DNA from: Roseibium limicola
GTDB taxonomy: Bacteria; Pseudomonadota; Alphaproteobacteria; Rhizobiales; Stappiaceae
Length of the DNA: 64,000 nt
Direction of reading: 5' to 3'
NCBI RefSeq assembly: GCF_017313085.1
Contig: NZ_JAFLNF010000007.1
Span: 186,001-250,000, forward strand
Of the stretch, positions 36,226 through 45,952 are shown piece by piece. Each line of letters opens with the position of its first letter. The first letter of the stretch is position 1. Both the position numbers and the translations under genes were made by a program. The notes beneath the pieces were generated by a model that worked only from the letters and a program-made list of their open reading frames with translations, did no database searches and was not told where the DNA came from.

Positions 36226-37425
36226 ATGTCCGCCAAAGCAGCCACACCTCGCCGGAAAAACGCACCCGTCATCCTGCAGGTTATTCCAGATCTCGTCACC
36301 GGCGGTGCCGAACGCACCACCATTGATGTTGCTGCTGCCATTCAGGCCGCAGGCGGAACGGCACTTGTCGTCAGTCAGGGCGGCCCGATGGTGGCCGAAC
36401 TCGAGGCCGTTGGCGCCCGACATATCACCCTGCCGGTCAAATCGAAGAACCCGATCACCCTGCTTGCCAACAAGCACCGACTGCAGCAACTCATTCGGCA
36501 AGAGAACATCGCGCTGGTCCATGCGCGCAGCCGCGCCCCGGCATGGTCAGCCCTTGGCGCAGCACGGGCCGAAAACTGCCCCTTCGTCACCACCTATCAC
36601 GGTATTTACAATCAGTCCTCGGCCGTGAAAGGCCTCTACAACTCGGTCATGGCACGCGGTGATCGGGTGATTGCCAACTCCCGCTACACAGCAGCACTGA
36701 TCACGGACCGGCACCCCTTTGCCGAAGGCCGATTACGGGTCATTCATCGCGGATCCGATCTCGAGGCCCTGCATCCAGGGTCGGTGTCAGCCGACCGAAC
36801 ACAGGCGCTGGCCCAAGCCTGGGATCTTCCAGCCGACCCTTCAGAGCGTGGACCCGTCATCATCAACATGGCCCGGCTGACCGCCTGGAAAGGCCAGAAG
36901 ATCCTGATTGATGCTGCCGGGGAATTGGGCCGCAGAGGCGCGCCACCGGTGACCGTCTTGCTGGCTGGTGATGCACAAGGTCGCGATGCCTACCGGGCAG
37001 AGCTGCAGGAAAAGATTGATGGCTACGGGCTGGGTGGGTGGGTGCGCCTTGTCGGCCACTGTCAGGACGTACCAGCAGCCCTGGCTCTTGCGGACCTGGC
37101 TGTCGTGGCCTCGGTCGAGCCCGAGGCCTTTGGCAGGGCCGCAGTCGAAGCGCAAGCCGCCTGTGTCCCGGTGATCGTGTCAGACCTTGGCGCAGTGCCG
37201 GAAACCGTGCTCGCACCACCGGAAGTGCCAAGCAATCAGCGTACTGGCTGGCGGGTTCCCCCCGGAGATGCTGGCGCCCTGGCCGATGCTATCCAGCATG
37301 CGCTGGCCTTGCCTCCACAAGCAAAGCAGGAACTCTGCGACAGAGGCCTCGCTCATGCCCGCCAACACTTCTCGGTGGGAGCCATGTGTCGGGCCACGCT
37401 CAAGGTTTATGCCGAGCTGCTATAA
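36226..37425 (+). CDS. Glycosyltransferase family 4 protein
   Basis: A 399-residue GT-B glycosyltransferase. The N-terminal domain has VTGGAERTTIDVAA, and the C-terminal domain has the acidic EX7E-type motif EPEAFGRAAVE. Such enzymes transfer sugars in lipopolysaccharide, capsule or glycolipid synthesis; the acceptor cannot be inferred because it stands alone among unrelated genes. Divergent from the hydrolase gene. Confidence 0.88.
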   Translation: MSAKAATPRRKNAPVILQVIPDLVTGGAERTTIDVAAAIQAAGGTALVVSQGGPMVAELEAVGARHITLPVKSKNPITLLANKHRLQQLIRQENIALVHARSRAPAWSALGAARAENCPFVTTYHGIYNQSSAVKGLYNSVMARGDRVIANSRYTAALITDRHPFAEGRLRVIHRGSDLEALHPGSVSADRTQALAQAWDLPADPSERGPVIINMARLTAWKGQKILIDAAGELGRRGAPPVTVLLAGDAQGRDAYRAELQEKIDGYGLGGWVRLVGHCQDVPAALALADLAVVASVEPEAFGRAAVEAQAACVPVIVSDLGAVPETVLAPPEVPSNQRTGWRVPPGDAGALADAIQHALALPPQAKQELCDRGLAHARQHFSVGAMCRATLKVYAELL

Positions 37426-37442
37426 GCGCACGCAATCCCAGC

Positions 37443-37979
37443 TCAGGCAGCCAGTGGATAGGTTTCTTCCACCACATAGGGCCCGCCCCCGACACTGGAC
37501 TTTGCCGAAAACAGCACGAACCTCCCCGCTGTAAAGGTCGGAGCCTGGAAGTTGCCCCGTTCCGACAACCAACGGGCAACCTCCTCGCTCGTCGAGCTGC
37601 GACAGCGCGCAACAGTTACGTGGGGCATAAATTTGCGCCGCTCCGGCGGCAGATACAGCCGCTGCAGAATACGTTCCTGCTCCGCCTGCAACTCTGCCAA
37701 GGCCGCCAACGGTTGAACCCTTGCCCACACCGCATGCGGCTTGCCATTGCCGAAGGCACCCAGCCCGTTGAGCTGGATTTCAATCGGGTCTCGCCGGATA
37801 CGATCCAGCGCATTGACCACTTCGTCGGCCGTTCGGTCGTCGATGTCGCCAATGAACCTCAAGGTGATGTGGTAATTCTCGGGATCGATCCAGCGCGCAC
37901 CCTTCAAGCCGCCCCGGAGCATGGAAAGCATCATTCCGGTCTGTGCCGGCAGCTCAAGCCCTGTGAATAGTCGTGGCAT
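37443..37979 (-). CDS. thpR: RNA 2',3'-cyclic phosphodiesterase (ThpR)
   Basis: A 178-residue 2H phosphoesterase. The two catalytic HxTx motifs are YHITLRF near residue 42 and MPHVTVA near residue 125. The family hydrolyses 2',3'-cyclic phosphates on RNA ends. The N-terminus MPRLFTGLELPAQ is typical. It converges on the glycosyltransferase gene. Confidence 0.92.
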   Translation of the reverse strand: MPRLFTGLELPAQTGMMLSMLRGGLKGARWIDPENYHITLRFIGDIDDRTADEVVNALDRIRRDPIEIQLNGLGAFGNGKPHAVWARVQPLAALAELQAEQERILQRLYLPPERRKFMPHVTVARCRSSTSEEVARWLSERGNFQAPTFTAGRFVLFSAKSSVGGGPYVVEETYPLAA

Positions 37980-38145
37980 GGGTCACCCCCTGCTGATACC
38001 GATGACTTCAACAGGAATCGAATTTTTGCTGCTCTGCAAGAGATTTCCCTAACCCTCTGGCTGCATTCGAAAACTTCAGTCGAAAGACATCCTGCAAAAA
38101 GCGACACGCGCATGAACGCTCCAAGCTGATTCTCATCCGCCTAAC

Positions 38146-38173
38146 AAAAAAGGCCAGCAACAAGCCGGCCTTT
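38146..38173 (-). terminator. Terminator of the aldo-keto reductase gene
   Basis: AAAGGCC and GGCCTTT (38149-38155 and 38167-38173) form a stem extended by GC/GC after one mismatch, with loop AACAA. T-rich sequence follows on the minus strand. Confidence 0.8.
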
Positions 38174-38195
38174 CGTTGTCGTCAGTCCGCAAGCC

Positions 38196-39248
38196 TTACG
38201 GGCAAGGGTTTCCGGTCAGCTGATGGATCTCGTCGATCCGGTCCAGCACGTCATCTGACAGCTTCAATTCGGAAGCATCTATATCGGTCTTCAGCTGGTC
38301 CATTTTCGTCGCTCCGATGATGAGAGACGTAACAAACGATCTGCTTTCCGCAAATGCGAGTGACATCTGGGCCGGATCAAGCCCGGCCTCTTCAGCCAGC
38401 TTAAAATAAGCTTCCATGGCCTCATCGGCACCCACGCCTTCATAGCGCGAGAGACGTTCGAACAAGGTCTTTCGTGCGCCCGCAGGACGCGCCCCGTTGC
38501 GGTATTTTCCGGTCAGATACCCCTGAGCCAGTGCGGAATAAGCCAGAAGCCCAACATCTTCGCGCAGCGCCACTTCGGCCAGGTTCACTTCAAACGTCCG
38601 GTTCACCAGAGAGTAGGCGTTCTGGATGGAAGCGACGCGCGGCAGACCCCTGGTCTCGGCTTCCTTGACGTAGGTCATGGTGCCCCAGGCGCTCTCGTTG
38701 GACAGACCGATGTGGCGCACCTTGCCCGCCTTCACCAGCTTGTCCATCACCTCCAGCGTCTCGGCAATCGGCACTTCATCGGCAGCCGGCTCAACATCTT
38801 TCCAGCGCGTCGGGTTGGAGCCGAAGCCACCGGTGTTCCGGTCCGGCCAATGAATCTGATACAGGTCGATGTAGTCTGTCTGCAGATTGCGCAGCGACTG
38901 CTCAACCGCTTCCTCAATGTTCTTGGCATCCAGACGCGGCTTGGAGCCGTCCTTGCGGAACCAGTCCATATCGGTCCGGCCGACCACCTTGGTGGCGAGA
39001 ATGACCTTGTCGCGACTGCTCCGCTCCTTGAACCATGTTCCGATGACGCGCTCGGTCCGCCCCTGGGTCTCGCGCTTCGGCGGGATCGGATAAAGTTCGG
39101 CGACATCAAAGAAGTTGATGCCCTTGTCGATGGCATAATCCATCTGGTCGTGGCCTTCGGCCTCAGAGTTTTGCTCACCCCAGGTCATCGTTCCCAGGCA
39201 CTGGGAACTGACTTTCAGGTCGGTGCGGCCAAGACGGCGGTAATCCAT
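38196..39248 (-). CDS. Aldo/keto reductase (Tas-like)
   Basis: A 350-residue NADPH-dependent aldo-keto reductase of the Tas/KAB group. The catalytic tetrad is visible: Asp and Tyr in FFDVAELYPIP, Lys in ATKVVGR and His in YQIHWPD. The start MDYRRLGRTDLKVSSQCLGTMTWG is characteristic of the Tas-type members. ATG 39248 has AAAGGA upstream. The physiological substrate is unknown. Confidence 0.92.
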   Translation of the reverse strand: MDYRRLGRTDLKVSSQCLGTMTWGEQNSEAEGHDQMDYAIDKGINFFDVAELYPIPPKRETQGRTERVIGTWFKERSSRDKVILATKVVGRTDMDWFRKDGSKPRLDAKNIEEAVEQSLRNLQTDYIDLYQIHWPDRNTGGFGSNPTRWKDVEPAADEVPIAETLEVMDKLVKAGKVRHIGLSNESAWGTMTYVKEAETRGLPRVASIQNAYSLVNRTFEVNLAEVALREDVGLLAYSALAQGYLTGKYRNGARPAGARKTLFERLSRYEGVGADEAMEAYFKLAEEAGLDPAQMSLAFAESRSFVTSLIIGATKMDQLKTDIDASELKLSDDVLDRIDEIHQLTGNPCP

Positions 39249-39301
39249 AAGGAGTGTCCTTTAGGCTGTAAAATTCCGGATATGATGAAAAGCGGGCTGC
39301 C

Positions 39302-39940
39302 TTAGGAAGCAGACGCCCGCGAGAGAAGAGTCTCGATGACTGGTATCATATTGTCGACAATAACAGAAACCCCCTCGCCGTTCGGATGCATGCCATCTGC
39401 CAGGTTCAGCGCCGGGTCCAATGCCACGCCCTCGAGGAAAAACGGATAATAAACCGCGTCATTTTGCGTAGCGATATCCTGGAAAATGCCGTCAAAACTT
39501 GCGGCAAACCCTTCGCCGAGGTTGCGCTGGGCCATCATTCCGGCCACCAGCACCTCCACACCTTTTGCTTTCAACCGGCTGACGATTTCGCTCAGGTTCT
39601 TGCGGGTGGTCTCCGGTGGCAGGCCGCGCAGCATGTCGTTGGCGCCCAGTTCGACGATCACCGCGTCGACATCCTCGCCCACCGACCAGTCGAGCCGAGC
39701 CAGCCCGCCGGACGTGGTATCACCGGAAACGCTGGCGTTGGTAACGCTGACATCAAGCCCCTTCGCCTGCAGCGCTTTTTCCAATTGAACCGGAAAAGCG
39801 TCCTCCGGTGCTAGCTGATAACCAGCTGTCAAACTGTCGCCAAAGACGACAAGTTTCAGCGGTTCGGCCCAACTGGAAACCGTCATCAGCAACAGGCCCG
39901 CAAACAGTGCGCTCATGCGCATGGTACAATTTCGATACAT
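39302..39940 (-). CDS. tesA: SGNH/GDSL arylesterase (TesA-like)
   Basis: A 212-residue exported lipase/thioesterase. A signal peptide ends near TVSSWA. Block I is VFGDSLTAGY with the nucleophilic serine, block III is ELGANDMLRG, and block V is DGMHPNGEG with the catalytic Asp/His. ATG 39940 has a GAAGGC site. It is divergent from a YbbA/YbbP-type ABC transporter pair, the same arrangement as tesA-ybbAP in E. coli. Confidence 0.9.
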   Translation of the reverse strand: MYRNCTMRMSALFAGLLLMTVSSWAEPLKLVVFGDSLTAGYQLAPEDAFPVQLEKALQAKGLDVSVTNASVSGDTTSGGLARLDWSVGEDVDAVIVELGANDMLRGLPPETTRKNLSEIVSRLKAKGVEVLVAGMMAQRNLGEGFAASFDGIFQDIATQNDAVYYPFFLEGVALDPALNLADGMHPNGEGVSVIVDNMIPVIETLLSRASAS

Positions 39941-40069
39941 TTTGCCTTCGCCTCGCCTCTGGATCAGCAGCAGTCAGACCCCATATGGTCGCGGGAGCCC
40001 GTCAGGCAAGATATTGCCGCAGGAATGGGGCCGCAACAGCGGCAACTTCACGACCAGATTGGGATAAGA

Positions 40070-40774
40070 ATGGCAAATCAGCCGGCAATCGACCTGAAAA
40101 ACGTTCATCTCAGCCTCGGACACGGCGCCGGCAGGGTCCACATTCTCAAAGGAATTGATCTGAAGATCGAATCCGGCTCCTCCGTCGGGCTCGTTGGACC
40201 TTCAGGGTCGGGAAAATCCACCCTCCTGATGGTCATGGCCGGTCTGGAACGCGCCGACAAAGGCGATGTCACTGTTGCCGGTCACGCGCTGCAGCCTTTG
40301 AGCGAAGACGCTCTCGCCCAGTTCCGGGGCCGCAACATTGGCATCATCTTTCAGTCGTTTCATCTGATCCCCAACATGACAGCACTGGAAAACGTCGCCG
40401 TTCCGCTGGAACTCGCTGGTGACTCAGCTGCCTTTGCCAAGGCGAAACGAGAGCTTGAGGCCGTTGGCCTCGCCCATCGCCTCAACCACTACCCCTCCCA
40501 GATGTCCGGGGGCGAGCAACAGCGCGTTGCCGTGGCGCGTGCTCTCGTTGTTCAACCAGAAATTCTGATAGCCGACGAACCGACCGGGAATCTCGACGAA
40601 ACCACCGGCAAGCAGATTATCGATCTGATGTTTTCTGCCCAGCGCGACCGCGGCATGACACTGGTACTGGTCACCCACGACCTCAACCTCTCGGAACAAT
40701 GCGACCGGGTGATACGCGTCCGCTCCGGCGAGATTGAAGAACCCAGCAAGGCACTGCAGGACCAGCTGGCATGA
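40070..40774 (+). CDS. ABC transporter ATP-binding protein (YbbA-like)
   Basis: A 234-residue MacB/LolD-type ATPase. Walker A is GPSGSGKST, the signature is MSGGEQQRVAVARAL, and Walker B is ILIADEPTGNLDE. ATG 40070 is chosen over an upstream ATG at 40025 for family fit. It overlaps the permease gene by four bases, so the two are translated together. Probably an envelope lipid or effector exporter; the exact substrate of YbbAP is not established. Confidence 0.92.
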   Translation: MANQPAIDLKNVHLSLGHGAGRVHILKGIDLKIESGSSVGLVGPSGSGKSTLLMVMAGLERADKGDVTVAGHALQPLSEDALAQFRGRNIGIIFQSFHLIPNMTALENVAVPLELAGDSAAFAKAKRELEAVGLAHRLNHYPSQMSGGEQQRVAVARALVVQPEILIADEPTGNLDETTGKQIIDLMFSAQRDRGMTLVLVTHDLNLSEQCDRVIRVRSGEIEEPSKALQDQLA

Positions 40775-43341
40775 ACAGCTTTTCCCCAGCCGCCCCGAGC
40801 GGCCTCCGCCTTGCCATGCGGTTTGCCTGGCGCGAGCTGCGCGGTGGCCTGAGTGGCTTCTATATTTTCCTGACCTGCATCGCGCTTGGCGTAGCGGCAA
40901 TCACCGGCGTCACCTCGCTGTCGCGTTCTCTGACCGAAGGGATCTCGCAGGAAGGCCAGGCGATCCTAGGTGGCGACATGTCCTTTTCCATCGTCCACCG
41001 ACAGGTGAGCGAGGCAGAGAGCACCTATTTGAGCGGCCTGGGTCAGGTTTCTGAAAGCGCAACCATGCGCGCCATGGCCCGCACGACAGACGATAGCGAT
41101 CAGCTGCTGATTGAACTGAAGGCCATCGACGGTGCCTACCCACTCTACGGCGAGATGGAGCTGGCAAACGGCGGCACTCTGGCTGAGAGCCTTGCGCGCA
41201 ATGAGGCCGGACTTTGGGGGGCTGTCGCCGACACTGCTCTGCTCAACAGACTGGGCCTGAAAAGCGGCGACATGCTGTCTATCGGCCGCACACAAGTGGA
41301 AGTCCGCGCAGCAATTGCCCGAGAGCCAGACAAGCTGGCAGGCGGGATGGAATTCGGCCCGCGCCTGATGATTTCCAGCGCAGCCTTGCCCGACACCGGT
41401 CTGATCCAGCCCGGCAGTCTTGTACAATGGCATTACAAGATAAAACTCGCGGACCAGTTGTCGGACACAGACTTGCGACAAGCGGTCGAGACTGCCCGTG
41501 ACCGACAGCCGGAAGCCGGGTGGCGGATCCGCTCGCGCGCCAATGCAGCACCCGGTCTGCAACGCAGCATCGAGCGTTTCGCCCAGTTTCTCAGCCTTGT
41601 CGGTCTCACCGCTCTCGTCGTCGGCGGGGTCGGTGTCGCCAATGCGATCCGGGCGTTCCTGGAAACCAAGCGTCAGGTCATAGCCAGTCTGAAGTGCCTT
41701 GGCGCCACAGGCACCTTCGCCTTTCAGGTCTATCTCCTGCAAATTCTGGCCCTGACAGGTATCGGCGTTGCCATCGGCTTGCTGATTGGCGCCAGCCTGC
41801 CTTTCCTCGCCAGTCTGGCTCTGCAAAACGTGCTACCGGTCCAGTTGGTTGCTGGCATCTACCCCTCCGAGCTAGGCCTGGGCGTTCTCTTCGGCTTCCT
41901 CACCGCTCTGGCCTTTGCCCTCTGGCCTTTGGGACAAGCGCATGATGTCCCGCCGACCGCACTGCTTCGCGACCCCGGCTTCGGCACCAAGACCCGACCG
42001 CGCCGCAGATACCAGATCGCCACGTTGGTCACCGTGCTGCTGCTGGCAGGCATCGCGGTACTGCTGTCCTATGACAAATGGATCGCTGCGATCTATGTCG
42101 GTGCCGCAGTTGTAGCGCTGGTGCTGCTGTCGCTGATTTCCGTGGCGATCATGCGTCTGGCCCGAGCTATGCCACCGGTACGCTCCACCGCACTTCGCCT
42201 GGCCATCGGCAACATCCACCGCCCTGGAGCACTGACCCCATCCATCGTGCTCTCTCTCGGTCTAGGCCTGACATTGCTCGCCTCGCTTGCGCTGATCGAT
42301 GGCAACCTGCGTCGGGAGTTGACAGCAACAATTGCCGACCAGGCTCCCAGTTTCTTCTTCGTCGACATACAAGGTCACGAGCAGAAAGCGTTTGAAGCCA
42401 TGCTGCGGAAGAATGCCCCCACAGCCAACATTGACACTGTCCCGATGTTGCGAGGGCGGATCGTCTCTTTGAACGATATTCCGGCAAGCGACTACGACAC
42501 CTCCGGAGGGTCAGGCTGGGTGCTGCGCGGGGACCGCGGCATCACCTATGAGCAGGATCTGCCAGAAAACGCCAAACTGACACAAGGCACCTGGTGGGAG
42601 CCTGACTATTCCGGTCCACCACTTGTATCCTTTGAGGACGAAGCCCTGCGCGAGTTGCGGCTGAAAATCGGCGACAAGATCAAGGTCAACGTGCTCGGCC
42701 GCGAGATCACCGCCGAAATCGCCAATGCGCGCGACGTCGAATGGCGGTCCCTGGCGATCAATTTCGTCATGGTTTTCTCGCCCAACACCTTCGCTGGCGC
42801 TCCGCATTCCTTCCTCATGACACTAGGATGGGATGAGGACGTTCCGGAAGAAAAGGACCTGGAGATCCTGCGGCAGGCGGCGCGGGACTTCCCGACCATT
42901 GCCACTGTGCGGGTGAAGGACGCCATCAACCAGGTCAACGATCTGGTCGCTCAGCTCGCCCTGGCCATTCGCGGCGCCTCTTCGATCACTCTGATCGCCA
43001 GTATTCTGGTTCTGGCCGGCGCACTCGCCGCCGGACACCGCAGCCGGATTTACGACGCGGTCATCCTCAAGACCCTCGGCGCCACCCGGGTCAAGCTGAT
43101 CCTCGCCTACTCTCTGGAATACGCTCTCATCGGCTTGGCCACAGCAGTCTTCGCGCTGATCGCCGGCAGTCTCGCCGCATGGTTCGTCATCACCGAAATC
43201 ATGCAGGGCAGCTTCATTTTTCTTCCCGGCACGGCTGTCATGGCCGTCGGGCTCGCTCTCGCCTTTACCGTCGGTTTTGGACTAATCGGCACCTGGAAGG
43301 TCTTGGGAGAAAAGCCCGCCAGCGTGTTGAGGAACCTCTAA
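40771..43341 (+). CDS. ABC transporter permease, FtsX-like (YbbP-like)
   Basis: An 856-residue permease with two FtsX/MacB-type modules, each with several helices, and large periplasmic regions, including one between the N-terminal helix and the first core block (about residues 50-260). The C-terminal module contains SITLIASILVLAGALAAGHRSR and ILKTLGATRVKLILAYSLEY. ATG overlaps the ATPase stop. The pair matches YbbAP next to tesA in other proteobacteria. Confidence 0.9.
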   Translation: MNSFSPAAPSGLRLAMRFAWRELRGGLSGFYIFLTCIALGVAAITGVTSLSRSLTEGISQEGQAILGGDMSFSIVHRQVSEAESTYLSGLGQVSESATMRAMARTTDDSDQLLIELKAIDGAYPLYGEMELANGGTLAESLARNEAGLWGAVADTALLNRLGLKSGDMLSIGRTQVEVRAAIAREPDKLAGGMEFGPRLMISSAALPDTGLIQPGSLVQWHYKIKLADQLSDTDLRQAVETARDRQPEAGWRIRSRANAAPGLQRSIERFAQFLSLVGLTALVVGGVGVANAIRAFLETKRQVIASLKCLGATGTFAFQVYLLQILALTGIGVAIGLLIGASLPFLASLALQNVLPVQLVAGIYPSELGLGVLFGFLTALAFALWPLGQAHDVPPTALLRDPGFGTKTRPRRRYQIATLVTVLLLAGIAVLLSYDKWIAAIYVGAAVVALVLLSLISVAIMRLARAMPPVRSTALRLAIGNIHRPGALTPSIVLSLGLGLTLLASLALIDGNLRRELTATIADQAPSFFFVDIQGHEQKAFEAMLRKNAPTANIDTVPMLRGRIVSLNDIPASDYDTSGGSGWVLRGDRGITYEQDLPENAKLTQGTWWEPDYSGPPLVSFEDEALRELRLKIGDKIKVNVLGREITAEIANARDVEWRSLAINFVMVFSPNTFAGAPHSFLMTLGWDEDVPEEKDLEILRQAARDFPTIATVRVKDAINQVNDLVAQLALAIRGASSITLIASILVLAGALAAGHRSRIYDAVILKTLGATRVKLILAYSLEYALIGLATAVFALIAGSLAAWFVITEIMQGSFIFLPGTAVMAVGLALAFTVGFGLIGTWKVLGEKPASVLRNL

Positions 43342-43527
43342 ATCAGTCAAAAACCGCGACAATAGTTAACGATCCTTAAGGAAGCGGCCATTAAATCAAA
43401 GATTCGTCAGGACCCGATTGGTTTATTGCTCCCAAGACCTTGTGAGGCGGGAACAAGTTCCCCATATTCGATATGAATTATTTTTTGGGCGACAAGCGCC
43501 CTAATTCTAATCTTGAGAGGATCTGGA

Positions 43528-44307
43528 ATGTCGACCTTCAACCGAAACCCTGACACTTCGTATTCGGTGGCCGGCACCCGCGCCGACGCGGCAATCGATC
43601 AGGGCCTGCGCAGCTACATGCTGGGCGTTTACAACTACATGACGTTCGGCCTGGCCCTCACTGGCCTCTTCGCTCTGGGCACTGTATTCCTTGCAGTCAC
43701 CCAGGACCCGAGCCAGGCAGTCGCTCAGATCGGTAACAGCTACCTGACATCCTTCGGCGCGACGCTGTATGGCTCGCCACTGAAGTGGGTCGTGATGCTC
43801 GCACCGCTCGGCATGGTGATGTTCCTGTCCTTCCGCATTCAGTCCATGAGTGCATCGGCAGCCCGCACCACTTTTCTCGTCTATGCGGCGGTCATGGGAA
43901 TTTCCCTGTCCTCGATCTTCCTGGTTTACACCGGCGGATCCATTGCTCGGGTGTTCTTCATCACCTCCGCAGCCTTCGCTGGTCTGAGCCTCTTCGGCTA
44001 CACCACCAAGAAGAACCTGTCGGGCATGGGCTCCTTCCTGATGATGGGCCTGATCGGTATCGTGATCGCGTCGATCGTCAACATCTTCCTGGGCTCTTCT
44101 GCCCTGCAGTTCGCGATCTCCGTGATCGGCGTGCTCGTGTTTGCTGGCCTCACCGCCTATGACACACAGCAGATCAAGGAAATGTACTTCCACGGCGACG
44201 GTGAAGAAGCTTCCATGAAGAAGTCCATCATGGGCGCCCTGCGTCTGTACCTCGACTTCATCAACATGTTCCTGATGCTGCTGCAGCTCTTCGGCAACCG
44301 CGACTAA
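43528..44307 (+). CDS. Bax inhibitor-1/YccA family membrane protein
   Basis: A 259-residue protein with about seven hydrophobic helices of the UPF0005/Bax inhibitor-1 family. The N-terminal YMLGVYNYMTFGLALTGLFALG and C-terminal FAGLTAYDTQQIKEMY are family signatures; the acidic di-aspartyl pH sensor region maps to the C-terminal part. It may form a calcium or proton leak channel, but its bacterial role is unclear. ATG 43528 follows AGAGGA. A terminator follows. Confidence 0.92.
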   Translation: MSTFNRNPDTSYSVAGTRADAAIDQGLRSYMLGVYNYMTFGLALTGLFALGTVFLAVTQDPSQAVAQIGNSYLTSFGATLYGSPLKWVVMLAPLGMVMFLSFRIQSMSASAARTTFLVYAAVMGISLSSIFLVYTGGSIARVFFITSAAFAGLSLFGYTTKKNLSGMGSFLMMGLIGIVIASIVNIFLGSSALQFAISVIGVLVFAGLTAYDTQQIKEMYFHGDGEEASMKKSIMGALRLYLDFINMFLMLLQLFGNRD

Positions 44308-44335
44308 GCGCCCCGAGGCGCCAGCCAGAAACAAG

Positions 44336-44366
44336 AAAGCCCGGTCTCAGGACCGGGCTTTTTCTT
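44336..44366 (+). terminator. Intrinsic terminator after the Bax-inhibitor gene
   Basis: A perfect 11-bp stem (44336-44346 with 44351-44361) is followed by TTTTTCTTT. Confidence 0.92.
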
Positions 44367-44454
44367 TGCGCGGTTTCAGATTTCAAGACGGTCTTCTTCA
44401 AAGCGGTCCAAAGCGCCATCCAGCACAAGGCCGTCGATCCAGGTCCATTGTCGC

Positions 44455-44847
44455 TCAGGCGTCGACCACCCGAAGATGTTTCTTTTTCTCCAGAACCCTC
44501 AGCACCTGCGTCAGGTCATGGCCTCGTTTGAGGATCAAACCTCCCGCAGCCACCACTGAGAACGCACCCTGTCGCCGTGCCATCTTCGGATCTTTTTCGA
44601 TCCGGTAGAGTGGCATCTCCGAAGTATGGCGGAAGACGGAAAACACCGCCTTTTCCTTCATCAGGTCGATGGCGTAGTCACGCCACTCGCCATCCGCGAC
44701 CATCCGTCCGTAAAGCCGAAGAATGGTGTTCAGCTCTTGTCGGTTGAAAGCCACCAACGGTCGGACTGGTGGTGAGGGCTGGGTGCTGGTGACACTCACC
44801 ACGGCCCGATTGCTCTCCTGGGACGATCCGTTTTCCGTCTCGCTCAT
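44455..44847 (-). CDS. DUF2794 domain-containing protein
   Basis: A 130-residue cytosolic protein of DUF2794, a family I know only from alphaproteobacteria. The conserved core is FNRQELNTILRLYGRMVADGEWRDYAID and the following FRHTSEMPLYRIEKDP. The first 30 residues are disordered and Ser/Thr-rich. Function is unknown. Confidence 0.88.
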   Translation of the reverse strand: MSETENGSSQESNRAVVSVTSTQPSPPVRPLVAFNRQELNTILRLYGRMVADGEWRDYAIDLMKEKAVFSVFRHTSEMPLYRIEKDPKMARRQGAFSVVAAGGLILKRGHDLTQVLRVLEKKKHLRVVDA

Positions 44848-45095
44848 TCAGCCTCCTCGCGAACCCGGCCGCACCTGGAGCTCCATGACAGAAGCGTCCG
44901 TTGCCAACCGCATCAACCCAGTTTGTCATCTAAGCAACACACTCCGCAAGTCCCCGGCGGATTTAGCCATCGACAGGCTCCAAACGGGTGCATTTTCACC
45001 AGGGCGAATTGCCCAAAAGTGAGAAACAAAAAATCTCTTTTCTGCCGCATTCCAGCCAATCACCAGCCATTTTGGCCGCCCATATTACACTCATA

Positions 45096-45226
45096 CCCTG
45101 GTGAGCCTGACGAACTCGGCTCCGGAACGCACTAGCCCCCCAGCCCCCTGGGGCCTGAGAATGTCAGGTAAGGTACTTGAGTATACATCAGGGCAACTGA
45201 AGGGCCGGCTAACGCCGGCCCTTTTC
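45096..45226 (+). ncRNA. Candidate structured small RNA ending in a terminator
   Basis: Nested complementarity is visible: CCCTG (45096) with CAGGG (45189), CCTGAC (45106) with GTCAGG (45163), CTCGGC (45115) with GCCTGAG (45153, one bulged T) and an apical CCCAG/CTGGG hairpin (45139/45148). An intrinsic terminator follows at 45201. The nearest gene downstream starts about 160 bases later, so the terminator more likely ends an independent RNA. I do not recognise a known RNA family, and the 5' end is a guess. The gap 44848-45095 upstream shows no gene. Confidence 0.45.
45201..45226 (+). terminator. Intrinsic terminator of the candidate small RNA
   Basis: AGGGCCGGC (45201-45209) pairs perfectly with GCCGGCCCT (45214-45222) around a TAAC loop, followed by TTTTCC. 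No protein gene precedes it on the plus strand for about 900 bases. Confidence 0.88.
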
Positions 45227-45385
45227 CTATTCAGGCCCGATGTTCCAACCGCGCACTCTCCTGCACATCTGCCGCCACCCGATTTGATCCCCCCATCTGA
45301 TTGCCCTTCCCTAAGAACATCACCAACCGATCAGACGTTTTAATTCCGCTTGTTTTGAGCGCGAGCGCCTGTGTATCCTTCCCGG

Positions 45386-45907
45386 ATGATGACCGATCAT
45401 GTCGATGTGCGGCCGGCCACGCAGAGCGACTGTCACGATCTGGCCGAGATCCATGCGCTGGCATGGTATGGCGCCTATCAAGGCCTGCTTCAGGGCGTCG
45501 AATTGCAGCGCCTTGTGGCACGCCGCACGGCCGACTGGTGGCAAGGCGCCCTGCACCGCGGCGTCAACATCACAGTCCTCGAAGTCTTGGGCAAACCCGC
45601 TGGTTACGCCACTTTCGGCACCAGCCGGCTAAGCGCCTTGCCTGAGGGCGGCGAGATCTACGAACTCTACATTCGTCCCGACCATCAGGGATTGGGGTTC
45701 GGGCGGCAGTTGTTTCTGGCTGTGCGCAAGGATCTGGCAGCCCGACAACCCCACAACGGGCTTGCGGTTCAGGTTCTGAGTGAAAACCAGCCTGCCCGCA
45801 ATTTCTACCGTGCGCTTGGCGGAAAACTTGCCGCCTCCTCCAGCTACCGCAGTGGCGACACCACCCACGACCTGTCGATCTATGCCTGGCCCGGTGACAC
45901 CCGATAA
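45386..45907 (+). CDS. GNAT-family N-acetyltransferase
   Basis: A 173-residue acetyltransferase. The acetyl-CoA binding motif A is RPDHQGLGFGRQL near residue 99, and the C-terminal ENQPARNFYRALGG motif is also typical. The acceptor is unknown. ATG 45386 or the next codon ATG is the likely start. It follows the candidate structured RNA. Confidence 0.85.
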   Translation: MMTDHVDVRPATQSDCHDLAEIHALAWYGAYQGLLQGVELQRLVARRTADWWQGALHRGVNITVLEVLGKPAGYATFGTSRLSALPEGGEIYELYIRPDHQGLGFGRQLFLAVRKDLAARQPHNGLAVQVLSENQPARNFYRALGGKLAASSSYRSGDTTHDLSIYAWPGDTR

Positions 45908-45952
45908 CCCGCATGCCACATGATGGCATTTCTCTCTTTGTCTTGCTGCGCT

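Noticed and set aside
45107..45170. Hammerhead-like CTGACGA core in the candidate RNA
   Set aside because: The required GAAA after stem II is absent, and the CTGAC bases pair with GTCAG in the better fold.
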